Assembly: GCA_940671915.1 (NCBI GenBank)
Contig: CALNVZ010003432.1
Location: 6,385,128-6,449,127 of the forward strand
DNA from: Paracentrotus lividus
Taxonomy: Eukaryota > Echinodermata > Echinoidea > Camarodonta > Echinidae
Reading direction: 5' to 3'
DNA length: 64,000 nt
The notes beneath the pieces were generated by a model, which did not search any database, was not told the origin of the DNA, and was given only the letters and a program-made list of their open reading frames with translations. Below are positions 20,711 through 32,948 of the stretch, in pieces (within the stretch, counting starts at the first letter, position 1; each line of letters starts with the position of its first letter). The translations under genes were made by a program, and so were the position numbers.

Positions 20711-23700
20711 ATGGTAAGAAATACGAGTTAATGAATTGTATAATATGTGTTTTCGGTTATTCCGTTTTCTCTCTATCCTAATATCTAGTAATTCGTTTTG
20801 TAATTCAAGAATAAATGACCGAGATCGCTCCACCCAAATTGCCGGTCAGATAATTGGGCTTCAATTCATCGACTTGATCAGCAGCCGTCGCGCCGTGAGG
20901 CTAGGCGAGATGTGATGTGCCTGCCCGCTGGGGCTTCAGCTAGCTCCTGGCTTCCACACATGCATGACCCAGGCCAAGCTGAAGTCGCTCGATCTTGCAC
21001 GCAGATGAGTGTGAATGATGAGGGTGTTCGTGACGTTGGGTTGAGCTTTTAATAGCTGTCTTGATTTGAGAACATTATATTTTAACTTTGCATGACCATG
21101 ATGACTGTTGTTCACTGACACTGAGTCTTGAGACAAAAAGTGTGACTGTGAGTGTGAGAAGTGTTGCTGTTGCGAAGTAGAGACCTAACGTTAGATTCTA
21201 ACTTTTTGTGTTAGGCGGGAAGCCTGGATTGGGATACCGGACAGCGTCAAAAAACGACAAAATCATTGAAAAAGACGTTTAAAAAATATTGAAATTTGAA
21301 AATGAAAATAACTTTTTCAAGCTTCAAGTTCAAGTTGTTCTTGTCTATCTTGATTTTTTTTTTAAAATTGATCATCAGACTATAAAGAATGGAATAAAAT
21401 TGATAAGAGTCTAACGTTAGATCTAACGTTAGGCCTAGACTCTAATCATAGAGTCTAAAATTTTATTTTACTTTGTCTTTGACTTAGAGGGCACACATTT
21501 TTAAAATCGATTGCAATCAAAACGTGCATGCACATTTTTTGCATTGTTCGTAGTATCATCATGATCACTTGAAGGTAAAAAGCCAGCGAGCAGTGAGGTA
21601 TAAACATTTTGCGATGAGACAGAAAATACATTGTGGACTAAGAAGTTTGATACAATATTTGAATGCTTTCTTCCTATTCACAGGGATCTTGTGAGAAATG
21701 TTTGGTGTTGGTAAAATGTGCCTGAATGTACAGTCTACTAAAAGAGAAGAGAACACAAAGATTAAAAGAAATAAAGATAACAAAAGAATAAATGTATAAT
21801 GATTTAAAAAAAAGGAAAGAAAAGAGAAGAAGAAAAAGAAGAGAAAATAATAACAAATGAAGAGGGAGAAAAAAAAAAGGCAGTGGCAAAAAATAGTCTA
21901 ATCTGATTGCTTGCTATAATTTCAAAAGAATAAGAAGAAGAGATCTTGTTATTAACGAACACTGTGATGCATCAGAACTGAGAGCTGCAGATTTGCCTTA
22001 TTATAACAAGATCTTGTTGTATAATTCTGTGTTTGTTATAATGGGAGTTGACTGTATTAATTTCTTTCCTTCAGTTCAATATTTGCTGACTTCATAACCA
22101 GTACAATTTGATTTATTTTTTCCTTATTCACAGCCTGGGCTATTGGACTTATTACGGAAGATGAAGCGCAAGGACACGAGGGAGCTTCGGGTTCTCTTAT
22201 TGGGTCTGGACAATGCTGGCAAGACTTCTATTCTCAAATTCCTCTCAAACGAAGGCGTTGACAACATTTCACCAACCCAAGGATTCAACATTAAGAGCTT
22301 AAAAACAAATGACATGAAATTGAATGTATGGGACATTGGAGGTATGTTCATATTAATTTAAACTATGGGATTTGGATTTTAAAAAGACATAGTGTCAAAG
22401 GAATCGATAGTATCATATAACTAAGTTATTCAAATTTTTTTTCACTGTCGAAGAAAGATTGTGTTATAATAAAACAAACAAAATTTTCAAAAAAATCTGA
22501 AAATGTTAATGGTATTGATAATTCCTCTTTGTGTTTTCAATATAGAGATAATACATTGGATTCAAACCACAACTACACTTTATACTCGAGTCTCGACACA
22601 AATCATACAATATCATAGAGCAACAATAATTTTCTATTATAAGGAATTAAAAATGCAATTACTCCCTTTTTGCATTATTTGCAGGCCAGAGGAAAATTAG
22701 GCCGTACTGGAAAAATTACCTACAAAACACTGATGTGTTGATATATGTAATAGACAGCTCAGACAGGGAAAGATTTGAAGAAACTGGTTTGGTGAGTAAT
22801 ATTCTTATAAAATTATTGTGTCTGTCACAGAACTTGTATGGTACTCCAACATAAAAGCTGATTTATCAGATATATTGGGCGCTGTAGTGAGGCACATCTT
22901 TGGGTGTTTCACAAAATCATTGGTTCCATATGGACAACTACGGTGTACATGAACCCCCTGACCCCCAGGACAACTCATTTTTCTGTGTCAGGACAAGTCC
23001 CCTTGGACAACTACCCAAAGAAATAGGGTTAGGTTATATGTAGAGATAGGGGTTACTTAATTGTGCAGGGTTTAGATGTCCTAGAATCCATTTGTCCATA
23101 TGATATGATAAGCCAAGTGTGATGCCCAAAATTTTTTCCTGAGGTTTGATAGTTTTACCCACTATCTCAAATAAAACTAAAGATATCCTTGATTTTAAAA
23201 ATATTGAATGATAATGATAACAAAGATTATCAATGATCTGCATTTTTTTTACTTTGGCCAATGAAATTGATAATGATTTCAAGTTGATCTTAAAGTTACT
23301 CGTGACCACAAACAACTTGGTAATGTTTGGTTTGTACTTTTTACCAAGAGAATCCTCTTGAGTATAAGACATTCAGCATCCATGTTCTTGATGTATATTT
23401 TTTTTCTTTTTCACTGCATGGCACACAGGAATTTTATGAGCTTCTGGAAGAGGAGGGCTTAAAAGGTGTGTCTGTATTAATATATGCCAACAAGCAGGAT
23501 CTGGTTGGGGCTGCAAGCCCATCAGAGCTTTCCGATGACGATGCTCTTAACCTTCGCACACTACGAGGCAGAAAGTGGCAAATACAAGCATGTTCAGCGC
23601 TCACTGGAGAGGGCTTAAAGGTAATGGCCTGTATTAACAAATATGTACTAAGTTAAGCCATATAGCTTAAAGAGAATCTAGTGTAGTGGGAAAGGTGAAC

Positions 23701-24715
23701 CATTTGTCAAGAAAATAATTGTGAGCTTTCAAATTATTTTCAATGTATTTAGGAAGTATACTATTGTAGAAAGTCCCACTGAAAAGGATTGCTCTTCAAA
23801 TGCCCTCATAATGATAATATGAGCAAAATAGTTGATATGTTCGGGTCCCGAACATGTGAGCACATATACATGTAGTCCCATACATGCATTTTTGAGTGCT
23901 GTGCAGGTTACTATTAGAAGAATATGGTAAATTTCCTATCATTTTCTTAATTCTAAAACCTCACATCAATAAACAATTCTTAGGTGCATTGTTATCAACC
24001 TTTCCAATCACTTTGAGACAGTTTCTTTCATGATTCAATCTCATGACTACTACACTATATTGGCTTTAAATCTACGGTTAGCCAAATGTGACAAACCTGT
24101 CTACGTTGCTATGTTCCTTACATGTTTATGGATTCTGGAATTGTGCTTTAATGGTGAGGAAAACTTTCGTACTTATTATTTATAGGCAGTTTTTTTTTAT
24201 AGTATCAGTACCAAAAATTCTGATAAATCAAAGATCTACTTTTCAAGATAGTACCATATTTTGCTACCCATGGTTAAAACTAGTCGACGTAGACTAGCTA
24301 CTGGCACAATGATTAAGCGCAAAATGAGTATGAGTTGAATTAGCCTGCGCAGCACGTGGTATATGCCCACATCTTGCACATCCAGGACCAAGAGATACGA
24401 ACATGTGTGCGCGGTGCCCCAATTGATGCGTGCTGCTCAATTTAGTATTCCCGTCACATTGAAGCACACGCATGCAATTAGACTTTACTATTGTAAGCAA
24501 AAATTGAACGCTTGACGTAACAGTAGAAATGATGCATGTCACGTAATCCGCTCTCAACCAATCGTTTGATTAGGTTTCATGTATCCATTTTATAAAACAA
24601 CATAATGCCCCAGGCACCTCGTTATAATAGTTTTTTTTTCCTTGTTTTTATTCCTCTGCAGGAAGGCATGGAGTGGGTGATGAAAACTTTAAGCAGTACC
24701 GGCAGTAAGAAATAG
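20711..24715 (+). CDS. ARL3: ADP-ribosylation factor-like 3 GTPase, copy A
   Basis: ARL3 is a small GTPase that, bound to GTP, releases lipidated cargo from PDE6D/UNC119 carriers at cilia; it is switched on by ARL13B and off by RP2. Exons: 20711-20713, 22134-22341, 22685-22791, 23429-23620, 24662-24715 give 187 codons (human ARL3 has 182). Visible motifs: P-loop GLDNAGKT (25-32), switch I PTQGFN (48-53), [13 protein letters not shown] with catalytic Gln72, NKQD (127-130) and SALTGEG (162-168). All phases join. Start: an ATG-only exon followed by GTAAGA, so residue 2 is Pro rather than Gly, excluding N-myristoylation, in line with ARL3 not being myristoylated. It diverges more than copy B ([20 protein letters not shown]). 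Confidence 0.93.
21170..22130. repeat. ARL3-A intron 1 part with CTAACGTTAG words and an element end
   Basis: It contains TCTAACGTTAGA palindromes (about 21187, 21413-21431) and an A/G-rich tract (21790-21885). The right terminus of a pogo-like MITE (ATGGGAGTTGACTGTA) ends at about 22054. Confidence 0.5.
22134..22341 (+). CDS. ARL3: ARL3-A exon 2 (P-loop, switch I)
   Basis: The 208-nt exon runs from acceptor TTCACAG to donor GTATGT. It encodes [17 protein letters not shown] and [13 protein letters not shown], ending in WDIG with the second Gly split by the intron. Confidence 0.95.
22685..22791 (+). CDS. ARL3: ARL3-A exon 3 (switch II)
   Basis: The 107-nt exon between TTTGCAG and GTGAGT encodes [20 protein letters not shown] and [15 protein letters not shown]. 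Confidence 0.95.
23429..23620 (+). CDS. ARL3: ARL3-A exon 4 (NKQD, SALTGEG)
   Basis: The 192-nt exon between CACACAG and GTAATG carries the guanine-specificity motif NKQD and the SAL motif. Confidence 0.95.
24662..24715 (+). CDS. ARL3: ARL3-A exon 5 (C-terminus)
   Basis: After acceptor CTCTGCAG it encodes [17 protein letters not shown] and a TAG stop; the C-terminal helix and di-lysine end are typical of ARL3. Confidence 0.93.
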   Translation, partial: EGMEWVMKTLSSTGSKK

Positions 24716-24943
24716 GAGACAACTTTATATTTATTCATCCTCATTTCATGGAGTATATAAAAATACAGTCAGAGTCACCACCCTGCAGGTAACAAGGTTA
24801 TATAAAACCTATGTTTTACCATCTCACCTGCTATGTCAGGCATGGTGTTGAAGTACAACCAATATCACTTACACCTGTAGAGTACTCACACCAAACCCTT
24901 TATTGATCATGAGTTTGACATATTTGTGTAGATATACCATGTA

Positions 24944-25095
24944 CAGTCTACTCCCATTATAACGAGCCTCAATACAACCAGAGTCTGATATAACGAGGTA
25001 TTTCGCTCAGTCCCAGTTTTAAATGATTGCACATGTGTATATCTGCCAACGTGTTCATGATAATGTGAGTTTGTTATTATAGCAATAACCTACTT
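24944..25095. mobile_element. Pogo/Tigger-like MITE, degraded
   Basis: It starts TA-CAGTCTACTCCCATTATAACG and contains GATATAACGAGG, the family words of 27291-27471; the right end is unclear. Confidence 0.5.
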
Positions 25096-25234
25096 CCGAG
25101 CGTGCGTTACCCGTAAATGCAGTGCACCGCGAGATAGCTTTAGATATGGGTCGCGCTGCAGGCCATGTGTTTTATAGTGGGCCCCCATATAGGTGGTGTT
25201 GTTACATGTGCGCGACAAGTACAGAAATAAATAA

Positions 25235-25940
25235 TGATATAAAATGCTAAATACATGTGCTATATGGGTATGCTTGGTATTAAGTTGAAGGGAATTAATC
25301 TGGCAATTATTTAAAAGTAAAAGAAATGCAAATGGTTAATTAGTTTATGAGTAATTAGCGTTTAATTAACTCTGAGTAGCCATTTTTGCATGGTGGAGGA
25401 GGAGGAGGAGCATGAGGAGGAGGAGCATAAATTTCTATTCTTTAACAAATTAAGCTTTTACCTTCACATTACCTAAACATTAAACAGTATAATTGGAATA
25501 TCATCCATTTATAAGTAAAAATGGATCAAAGTTGAACTTAAGGATACCTAATTAAGCTAATTAAGCTAATTAATTAATTTACCTAAATGAGTAAGATGGT
25601 AGTTTAAATTGAAAATTGGTGTCAAACTTTAAGTATGGATGCTATATGGGTAAATTTGGTATTAGTTTGAAGGGTATTAATCTAAAAGGGTAAAGAAAAT
25701 ACCTGTGGTCAATTTATTTATGACTAATTAACGATGAATTAACTCGAAGTACCCATTTTTGTATAGCAGATGATGGAAGGGAACATAAATTTCTATTTCT
25801 CAGTTAGACAAATGAGTTATAAATATCATTGAACATAACATGAAACAGTTGATTGGGTTGTTATTTATCAGAATTAATAGTGGGTCAAATTTACACTCAT
25901 TAATAGTTACTTAATTAAGCTAATTAATGGTATAACCTGT
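25235..25940. repeat. Two diverged tandem copies of a ~350-385-bp unit
   Basis: The copies (about 25235-25620 and 25625-25935) share GCTATATGGGTA, GGTATTA, GAAGGG.ATTAATCT, CATAAATTTCTATT and TTAATTAAGCTAATTAA in the same order. (GAGGAG)n sits in the first. Confidence 0.75.
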
Positions 25941-25980
25941 TCACATGTCTTTGAACCAAGAAAAGTCAAATCCCTCACTA

Positions 25981-26300
25981 CAGTGCGTCCCAGATAAAAG
26001 TATACACAACTTTGAAAGCCTCATATTAAAATTGTATAACTTATGCGTAATTAATTTTAGTTTCATGACAAAGAGTAACTCATATTCTATCTAGTGATAC
26101 CAAAATCATACCGATATTGTCATGGATGACTGAACACTCGAGTGTTTAAAAACATTGGTCAAAAGTGATGTGTACCAAGTTGTCTGAGAAGCAGCACTGG
26201 CTTTCAGATTGATCATTCATTGTTTGTGTGAGGTCAGCCTTCCTGAGTCCATTCATTAGGCACAAAGGAGTACTTGATCTATTGAAATGCAAGGGCTGCT
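25981..26300. mobile_element. Left part of mariner-like element, second copy
   Basis: CAGTGCGTCCCAG preceded by TA, then about 300 bp matching 5703-6000 (GAGTAAC.CATATTCTAT, GATCATTCATTGTTTG, GTCAGCCTTCCTG). The right terminus is not seen. Confidence 0.75.
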
Positions 26301-27290
26301 TTGGGGGAAATAAACATCATAACACATATTTCCCCAAATTTTCTAATCTGAATTTTTGCTGGAAAGATGATCGCGCAAAATTATCTTATCCCAACTAACC
26401 CCTAACAAGTTATATATTGTTGGAAAGGTCTGACTTTGAAGAGTTCAAATATGCATGTTATTTTCTTGTAGGGCCCTTAATTTTTCTCTGCCAAGATATT
26501 TCTGGAAGTACTTTTTTTCTCACCTTTTTTCACATATTTTGATATGTAACTTCTTATGACTTAACCCTATCCCTTTTCAGAATGATTTGTTGAATTTTTC
26601 AGACAATTCTCTTTCAGAATATGTATACTTTTATGGGTATAGGGTGTCAAATATAAGAATAATACTCTATTAAATAAAAATGGTACAATTTCTTTGAAAA
26701 CATATCATGTAACAGAAAAGGGCCCACCTCAAAACGCATGGCCTGCAACGAGCTGCAGGCGAGTGTGCATCGAGCTCCATCTGAAGCTATCGAGGGATCA
26801 CTGCATTTACGTTTCATCGCATAATAATAATACAGGGAAGTGTGTTATCGCTTTTAAAATTGCAACATTTCGCTACAAATGTATATAGCTCTAGACTATA
26901 GGCTGAAAGGTCTACAAAGTAGATCTTGAGCTACTTACCAAAAATTCGTAGGGATTATTCCATTATGGACATCCATCAAGAAAGTATAGGCCCCACCCTA
27001 AAGTGCATTATGACATATTTTTTTGCGCAGTTTCATGCACCCAGAGCCTTTGCATTTACAGCATCACAAGTGATGATTTTGACCAACCACGATGCGTAAA
27101 ATCACAGAGCCATTTTATAAAACAAGGTATTTGGCTTGCTCTCAAGCACCTCTTATAATGGGTGCCGACTGTATAATTCATGATCTCAAGGTACTGTCTG
27201 CTCATGGAACACTGCAATGTGTCACCCTAGGTTATTTCCTTCTTGGAAGATCATCAAACCCACTATCTCACAATGTTTAGAGAATCTTTA

Positions 27291-27471
27291 CAGCCTACTC
27301 CCATTATAATGAGCTCAGATAAAATTCGACTTTGTTATAATGAGGCCATTTTCCTTGTCCCAATTTGTGAAAACTTAGTATACATGTGTTCATTGTGTAT
27401 AACAAGATTTGTTAGAGTGGGATAACTGTCTTGGTCCCAAATTAATACCTCGTTATAATGGGAATGAACTG
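27291..27471. mobile_element. Pogo/Tigger-like MITE
   Basis: The left end CAGCCTACTCCCATTATAAT (after TA) and right end CGTTATAATGGGAATGAACTG are inverted. It is 181 bp and non-coding, and the TTATAACGAG words are typical of pogo-group ends. Confidence 0.7.
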
Positions 27472-28720
27472 TCTTTTGTATGTCAGTGGGTGTTAAATCG
27501 CTATCTTCAATAGGTGATGTGATTATCAGCCATTACACATGCCTTTTATTATGGAATACCTTTAATGAAGTAATTTATTGTAAGCTATCACTTGTGCATT
27601 ATGTGCCGAGTCGTAAATTTGAAAAGATTTTGGCCTATATTCTGGCTGCTAACCAAATTCTACTTTTTTGGCCTTGAAACTAGTAGAGAGAACCTTATAT
27701 TCCTGTATTTACTGGTAAACCTCTGTGTCAAATGATTTGTGTAATAATCCTAGTGTTCACTTTTGCTTTTGGAGGTTGGCAAGTATGTTGTACTGTATTC
27801 ATATTTTATTCACACCTTTGTAAATGGTAAACATCAACAAACATTAGTATAGGCACCATTGGCTTGATAAAAAAAAAAAAAATTGGCTACAATTGAATGA
27901 TTTGAAAAGACCCTTTGACATAGCCAATTATTTGACTTAAATTACAGATTCGACTAGGGCAATATTTTACCAGGTAATACGGAAAATTAATTCTGTTATA
28001 ATGTGTATTCCATGGAAAGCATCTATCAACTTCCTTAGTATTCTGAGTAATAACCTCTTCTCTCTTTTACAAGTTTTGTTGTACTACTGTTCAGTATTTA
28101 CAAATATGTGCATTGATTCTAAATGTAATCACCTTGAGTTAAATCCTGCCTTCAAATCTTTTGTTGAGTATTTATAGTTTCACAATCTAGATAGACATCT
28201 CTCATTAATTTTTGAAAAAGTAAAGAACAACAAAAAAGAAAAGTGAAAAAAAGATATGGAGAGTGAGATGGGAATACAATATTATGTTCTATTGTTACAC
28301 TGACATGGTTAAGTTATATGTTTAAAGCAAACTTTTGTCACTTTGCACAGTCAATTAAAAAAAAACAAACTATTAAATAAACTCATAGGTATTTTGTTTT
28401 CTTGTGTGTAAAATAATAGCTGTGAATTAAGAATGATATTTTAGGAAAGCAGATACTTGTAAATTATTTTAGTTACAGATAGAAATTGGTTCATGTACAA
28501 ACAATATTGGTAAGGGTATGTCTAGGCGAATTAGGTTCATGAGTAACCTGTAAGTATGGTGTAGTGCTTTCAAAATGAGGATTGTAAACTGTGTACATGT
28601 ATAAGATATATTTGTAATTGACTGGCAAATATATAGCTTACAGTCTTATAGAAAAGATTTTAAATGTAAATGTCATATTGTTTTGTAATGAAACATATAC
28701 AAAATCAATTGATTTATATA

Positions 28721-28870
28721 CAGTCCATTCCGGTTGTAGTAACCTCAAATACAATAAGGTTTTCTTATAATGATGCAATTCTGTTAATCCAAATTTGTGA
28801 AACCTATATTTGCTCAATGTTCAGTACAAGATTTATCAAGATATTCAATGTACATAAGTTACTCAGTTGT
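28721..28870. mobile_element. Pogo/Tigger-like MITE, left part
   Basis: TA-CAGTCCATTCCGGTTGTAGT start, then a TTATAATGA..CAATT..GTGAAA interior as in 27291-27471; the right end is decayed. Confidence 0.5.
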
Positions 28871-29296
28871 TATTAAATCATGGAAAGTTAGTTTTTATTT
28901 TGTGTGATAAATATCATTCAAAGGGGAATCAAACCCCTGGAACTAGTTACATTGTACATTTACTTCATAGAAAGTTAAAGAAACAGATCAATGAAAGTTT
29001 AGGAAAATTTTCATAAATAATAAGAAAGTTACAGGCATTTGAATGAAATACAAATGTAGAAATGCTCCAATTTTTCTCCATTTTTCACTGATCCATATGG
29101 ATTTTCTGCTTTCACACAAGCTAATTTTATTCCAATGGTTGCATTCTCCTTTTTTAGCTAAACATTGTATTTTATTAGATGAATATGTTGTACACATACA
29201 TGTAGGTTCTTTGTCAAATTCATTTTCAAGATGTATCTTAATTAATCTAATACTTTTAGAATTTTACCAACTTCATTCGGGAATGATATTCCCAAT

Positions 29297-29444
29297 GGCC
29301 CGAATTCACAAACGTGGTTTAGTTAGTCCATGGTCTAAATCAATTGTTTAAACCACGGATTTAGACCATGGTCTAAATTTTGGTATTCACAAACCACCTG
29401 ATTTAGACCATGGACTAACTAAACCACGTTTGTGAATTCGGGCC
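29297..29444. mobile_element. 148-bp MITE with perfect 46-bp terminal inverted repeats
   Basis: The left arm 29297-29342 begins GGCCCGAATTCACAAACGTG and matches the right arm 29399-29444 in reverse complement at all 46 positions by eye. The loop again contains TTTAGACCATGGTCTAAA. Such identity implies recent insertion or active copy correction. Confidence 0.9.
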
Positions 29445-29449
29445 TTTGT

Positions 29450-30394
29450 GTTGAGACATTTAATCCAAAGAAAGCACAAAGCTTCACTGTGAAAATAATG
29501 CCAAATTTCCTGACATTCAATTATTGTATTCAAGTAGAAGAGGATTATGTTTTATCTAAATATGTAGCTATATACACTCAGGCATTTTTTATGTTTTATT
29601 AGTGTTGACCAGAATACCAGTCAGAATTTAAGTGGCAAGTGACACATATATATAACTTGAATGTTTTTCTGATGACTGTAAAAAAAATATGTAGATAGAC
29701 AATTAGATTGAATTTGTAATACATGTCAGTGTTGAGTTTGATAATGATTTGTGATAGATCTGTGCCCTGTAACACAAAGACTTACGATTGATAAAAAGTT
29801 ACGATGGATTTTTTCTTAGTAGCGTCATTTGGAAACCAGGTACAATCATGGAGTAGGATTTGGATATAACTAAGAGTAGGGTTCGGGCTAGAGTTAGGAT
29901 TAAGATCATCAACTTTGGAGCACCCTGTCCATGATGAGGCTACCGAAAAAAAAATAAATCGCAACTTTTTATCAATCTTTTATCAGTCTTTGTGTTACAC
30001 CACACAGCTGTTATATCATGATTGTTTCAATCAATTATACTGTATTCAACTTGACACTGATAGTCCCCCCCCCCCCCATTTTGGAAACCACTTATTGACT
30101 TACTTACTTATTTTAGGCTGGGATAATAGTTCAAAACTTTCGCCATTATACATGTACACTGCCAAGAAATTTTTAATGTAAAAAGAAGCATAATTGGATG
30201 TAAATCCTAATTACTAGAAGAATGATAGTATTCTTTTGGGAAAATCATTATTAAGGACGAAAATAGTTTTGTCTCAGTTTTAAATGTTGAAAATTTCATG
30301 TACCAGGTAATCTACCGGTATCCTTATGAGATGAAATTCAGAATTGATTGGAAAACAAAATAATGTGTCTTTACTATGATACTTACACTGTATA
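29450..30394. other. No gene seen
   Basis: AT-rich intergenic sequence; nothing recognisable beyond a short poly-C at about 30065. Confidence 0.5.
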
Positions 30395-31446
30395 CAGGGT
30401 GACCCAGAAAAAAGGAAACCCAACTTTGATCAACAATAATTTCAAAAATATTCCAATTAATTTATATCACTGTAAAGTGCAACTCATTACCATTCTAATG
30501 ATATCTCTCTCACCTCACCAATATCATGCTTCGCTGAACCCATTGTTCTGAAAAAGTCTTGTAAAATTGTGCGTGGTTCACTCTTATCATGCACCTCGAG
30601 ATGGTTTGTGTGAATGTGCCTGGAAAGAAACCTAACTTTGATCATCAACAATTTCAAACATATTTCAGTGGTGATTAAGAAGTTTATATCACTGGAAAGT
30701 ATAACTCATTACCATTCTAATGATACCTCTCTCAGCTCACCAATATCATGCATCACTGAACCCCATTGTTTGAAAATTGTCTCGCAAAATTGGGATATGT
30801 TCTCTTTCATGCTCCTTGAGATGAGTTGCTTTTAAGGTTCCTAAACAATCTAAGTAGAGCATTCCCGTGACTTTAATAAATGGTTTGATAAATGGGTTGG
30901 AAATGTCTACTTATTTAGTCCGTTAATCTTACCATCCAGGTAATTTCATCATGTTACTGCTCACAACAACCCAGAGAACCTTTAGTTCTCCGTGGAGAAT
31001 GTAAAAGCATGACAGTGCATCAATCACAATTTTTCAAGATATTTTCAGAACAATGGGGTTCAGTGATGCGTGACATTGGCGAGCTGAAAGAGATATCAAT
31101 AAAATGATAATGAGTGGCACTTTCCAGTGATATAAACGTCATAATTACCACTGTCATGTTTTTTAAATGATTGATGATGAAAGTTGGGTTCCCTTTTTAG
31201 GCACATTGCAACAACCCATCTCAATGAGCGTGAAAGTGAACCACTCACAATTTTGCAAGACATTTTCAAAACAATGGGGTTCAGTGATGCGTGACACATG
31301 GTGGCTAAAGCAAGGTATCATTAAAATGGTAATGAGTTGCACTTTCCAGTGACATAATTTTATACATAAAGTTTATAATCACCATGGTAATATTTTTGAA
31401 ATTATTGATGATCAAAGTTGGGTTTCCTTTTTTCTGGGTCACCCTG
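30395..31446. mobile_element. Tc1/mariner-type non-autonomous element (CAGGGTGACCCAG ends)
   Basis: TA-CAGGGTGACCCAGAAAAAAG at the left and the inverse CTTTTTTCTGGGTCACCCTG-TA at the right. The inside has two direct subunits in the left half (AACTTTGATCA..., TCATTACCATTCTAATGATA) and two inverted ones in the right half, so the whole 1.05 kb can fold back. No transposase frame. Confidence 0.85.
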
Positions 31447-32099
31447 TATAGTATATATATTTTGGAAACAAACTATCCATGTCTAAATTGAACTTTGACC
31501 TTTGATGTCACATGCGCAGCCTCTAAAGGCAACACATTTTTATACACCACATTGTCCACAATAACTTACACCCTTTAACAATTATTTAGAACTTTCAAAG
31601 TCCATGATCGATATGCGCTGTAATTACAAGGCATATGAAGAAGAGTAAACCAATTTTTGTATGCTTTATGCTGTGAACGTAGAAAGATAGTACTGTTAAT
31701 TTGTGTGTGGTATGTCTTATGTATATATGGATTAAATGTCTATAATGTCTAATCAGCTACTTGAATAAATTAAATAAAGGAAGAATTGTTATTTACCTAT
31801 TGGCGTGTGTTGAGTGAATCATTTATGGCTTATCATTGTCCGTTGAAACATTAAAAGCGACAAAGTACTAGAAAATTCACAAGGACTCATCAGTAGAGAT
31901 ACTGTGAATTTATGGAAGTTAGTTTTCTTAATTTGCAATTCCTGATGACATGGAAAGATTCCATTTGGTGATTCATTTTGCTGCAATTTTCAGTGATATG
32001 TTTCCTTATCAATATCTAGTTACAGAGTTCTTCCCATCCAACTTTCTCTTAAGAGTCTATTATTCTCCATGCCCCCTATTAATTTATTCCATGCAGTTA

Positions 32100-32151
32100 A
32101 TGACATGTTTTATTTTTATTTTTATTATTTTTTATTTTTTATTTTTATTTA

Positions 32152-32182
<31 letters not shown>

Positions 32183-32190
32183 TTTATTTT

Positions 32191-32225
<35 letters not shown>

Positions 32226-32280
32226 TTTTATTTATTTTTTTAAAATCTATTTATTTATTTATTTATTTATTTATTTTTTT
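32100..32280. repeat. (TTTA)n / (TTA)n microsatellite
   Basis: About 180 bp of TTTA and TTA repeats; open frames here are composition artefacts (Phe/Tyr/Leu/Ile only). Confidence 0.9.
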
Positions 32281-32885
32281 TATATATATGGAAGAAGAGG
32301 CGGGGGAGTGAAATAGGGGCCATATATGATACGTGCCTGGTAGAGCCAGTAGGCCTACAGTTTTTGAAAGTGAGGGGCTGGAGCCGCAGGGGGGGGGGCT
32401 GAACAGGTTTAAAATCACAAGTGTATGGTAATTTTTGGATTTTTGTACATGTTTGCTGACAAAAGTGGGGGAGGGTGGGCTGAACCCCAGCTGCCCCGGC
32501 TTCGCAGACCCTGCAGTAGATGTGTCAACAAAAAAAAAATTATTTTGTGATTTTAAGCGTATTAAGCCCTACTTTCCGCTTCTCCCTTGCCGTTTTCTTT
32601 GAAAAACGCTCCACAGCCCCAGTAATACATAAAAAAGAAAAAATGCTTGTGCCAGCTAGGGGCTACCAGTATTGCCATGTGCACTTTTTTTTATTATTTT
32701 TGTTTAATTTTTTTATTTATTCATTTATTATTTTTTGGGGGGTGTTTGGCTCGCTGCATCCCCACCTGCCTCAAGTTGTTTAGCATATAGTAGAGATGTA
32801 ATTTTGAAAAAGAGAAGTATTTTGTCCAGAAAAAAAGAAAAAAAATCGCTTCATGTTTAGCGCACAGCAAGCTTTCCATACAATA

Positions 32886-32893
32886 TGACGTCA
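32886..32893. promoter_or_regulatory. CRE-like site TGACGTCA before ARL3 copy B
   Basis: A perfect octamer 55 bp upstream of the ATG of ARL3-B, at nearly the same spacing as in copy A. Confidence 0.6.
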
Positions 32894-32948
32894 TTCAACA
32901 TAGTTACCTCAAGCACTCAGATCGCTCGTCAGAAGAACGCCGTGGACA

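Noticed and set aside
22920-23110. Small element around TCCATATGGACAAC / TTGTCCATATGATA
   Set aside because: Inverted similarity is short and ends are undefined.
31950-32311. Hydrophobic open frames
   Set aside because: Translations of (TTTA)n only.
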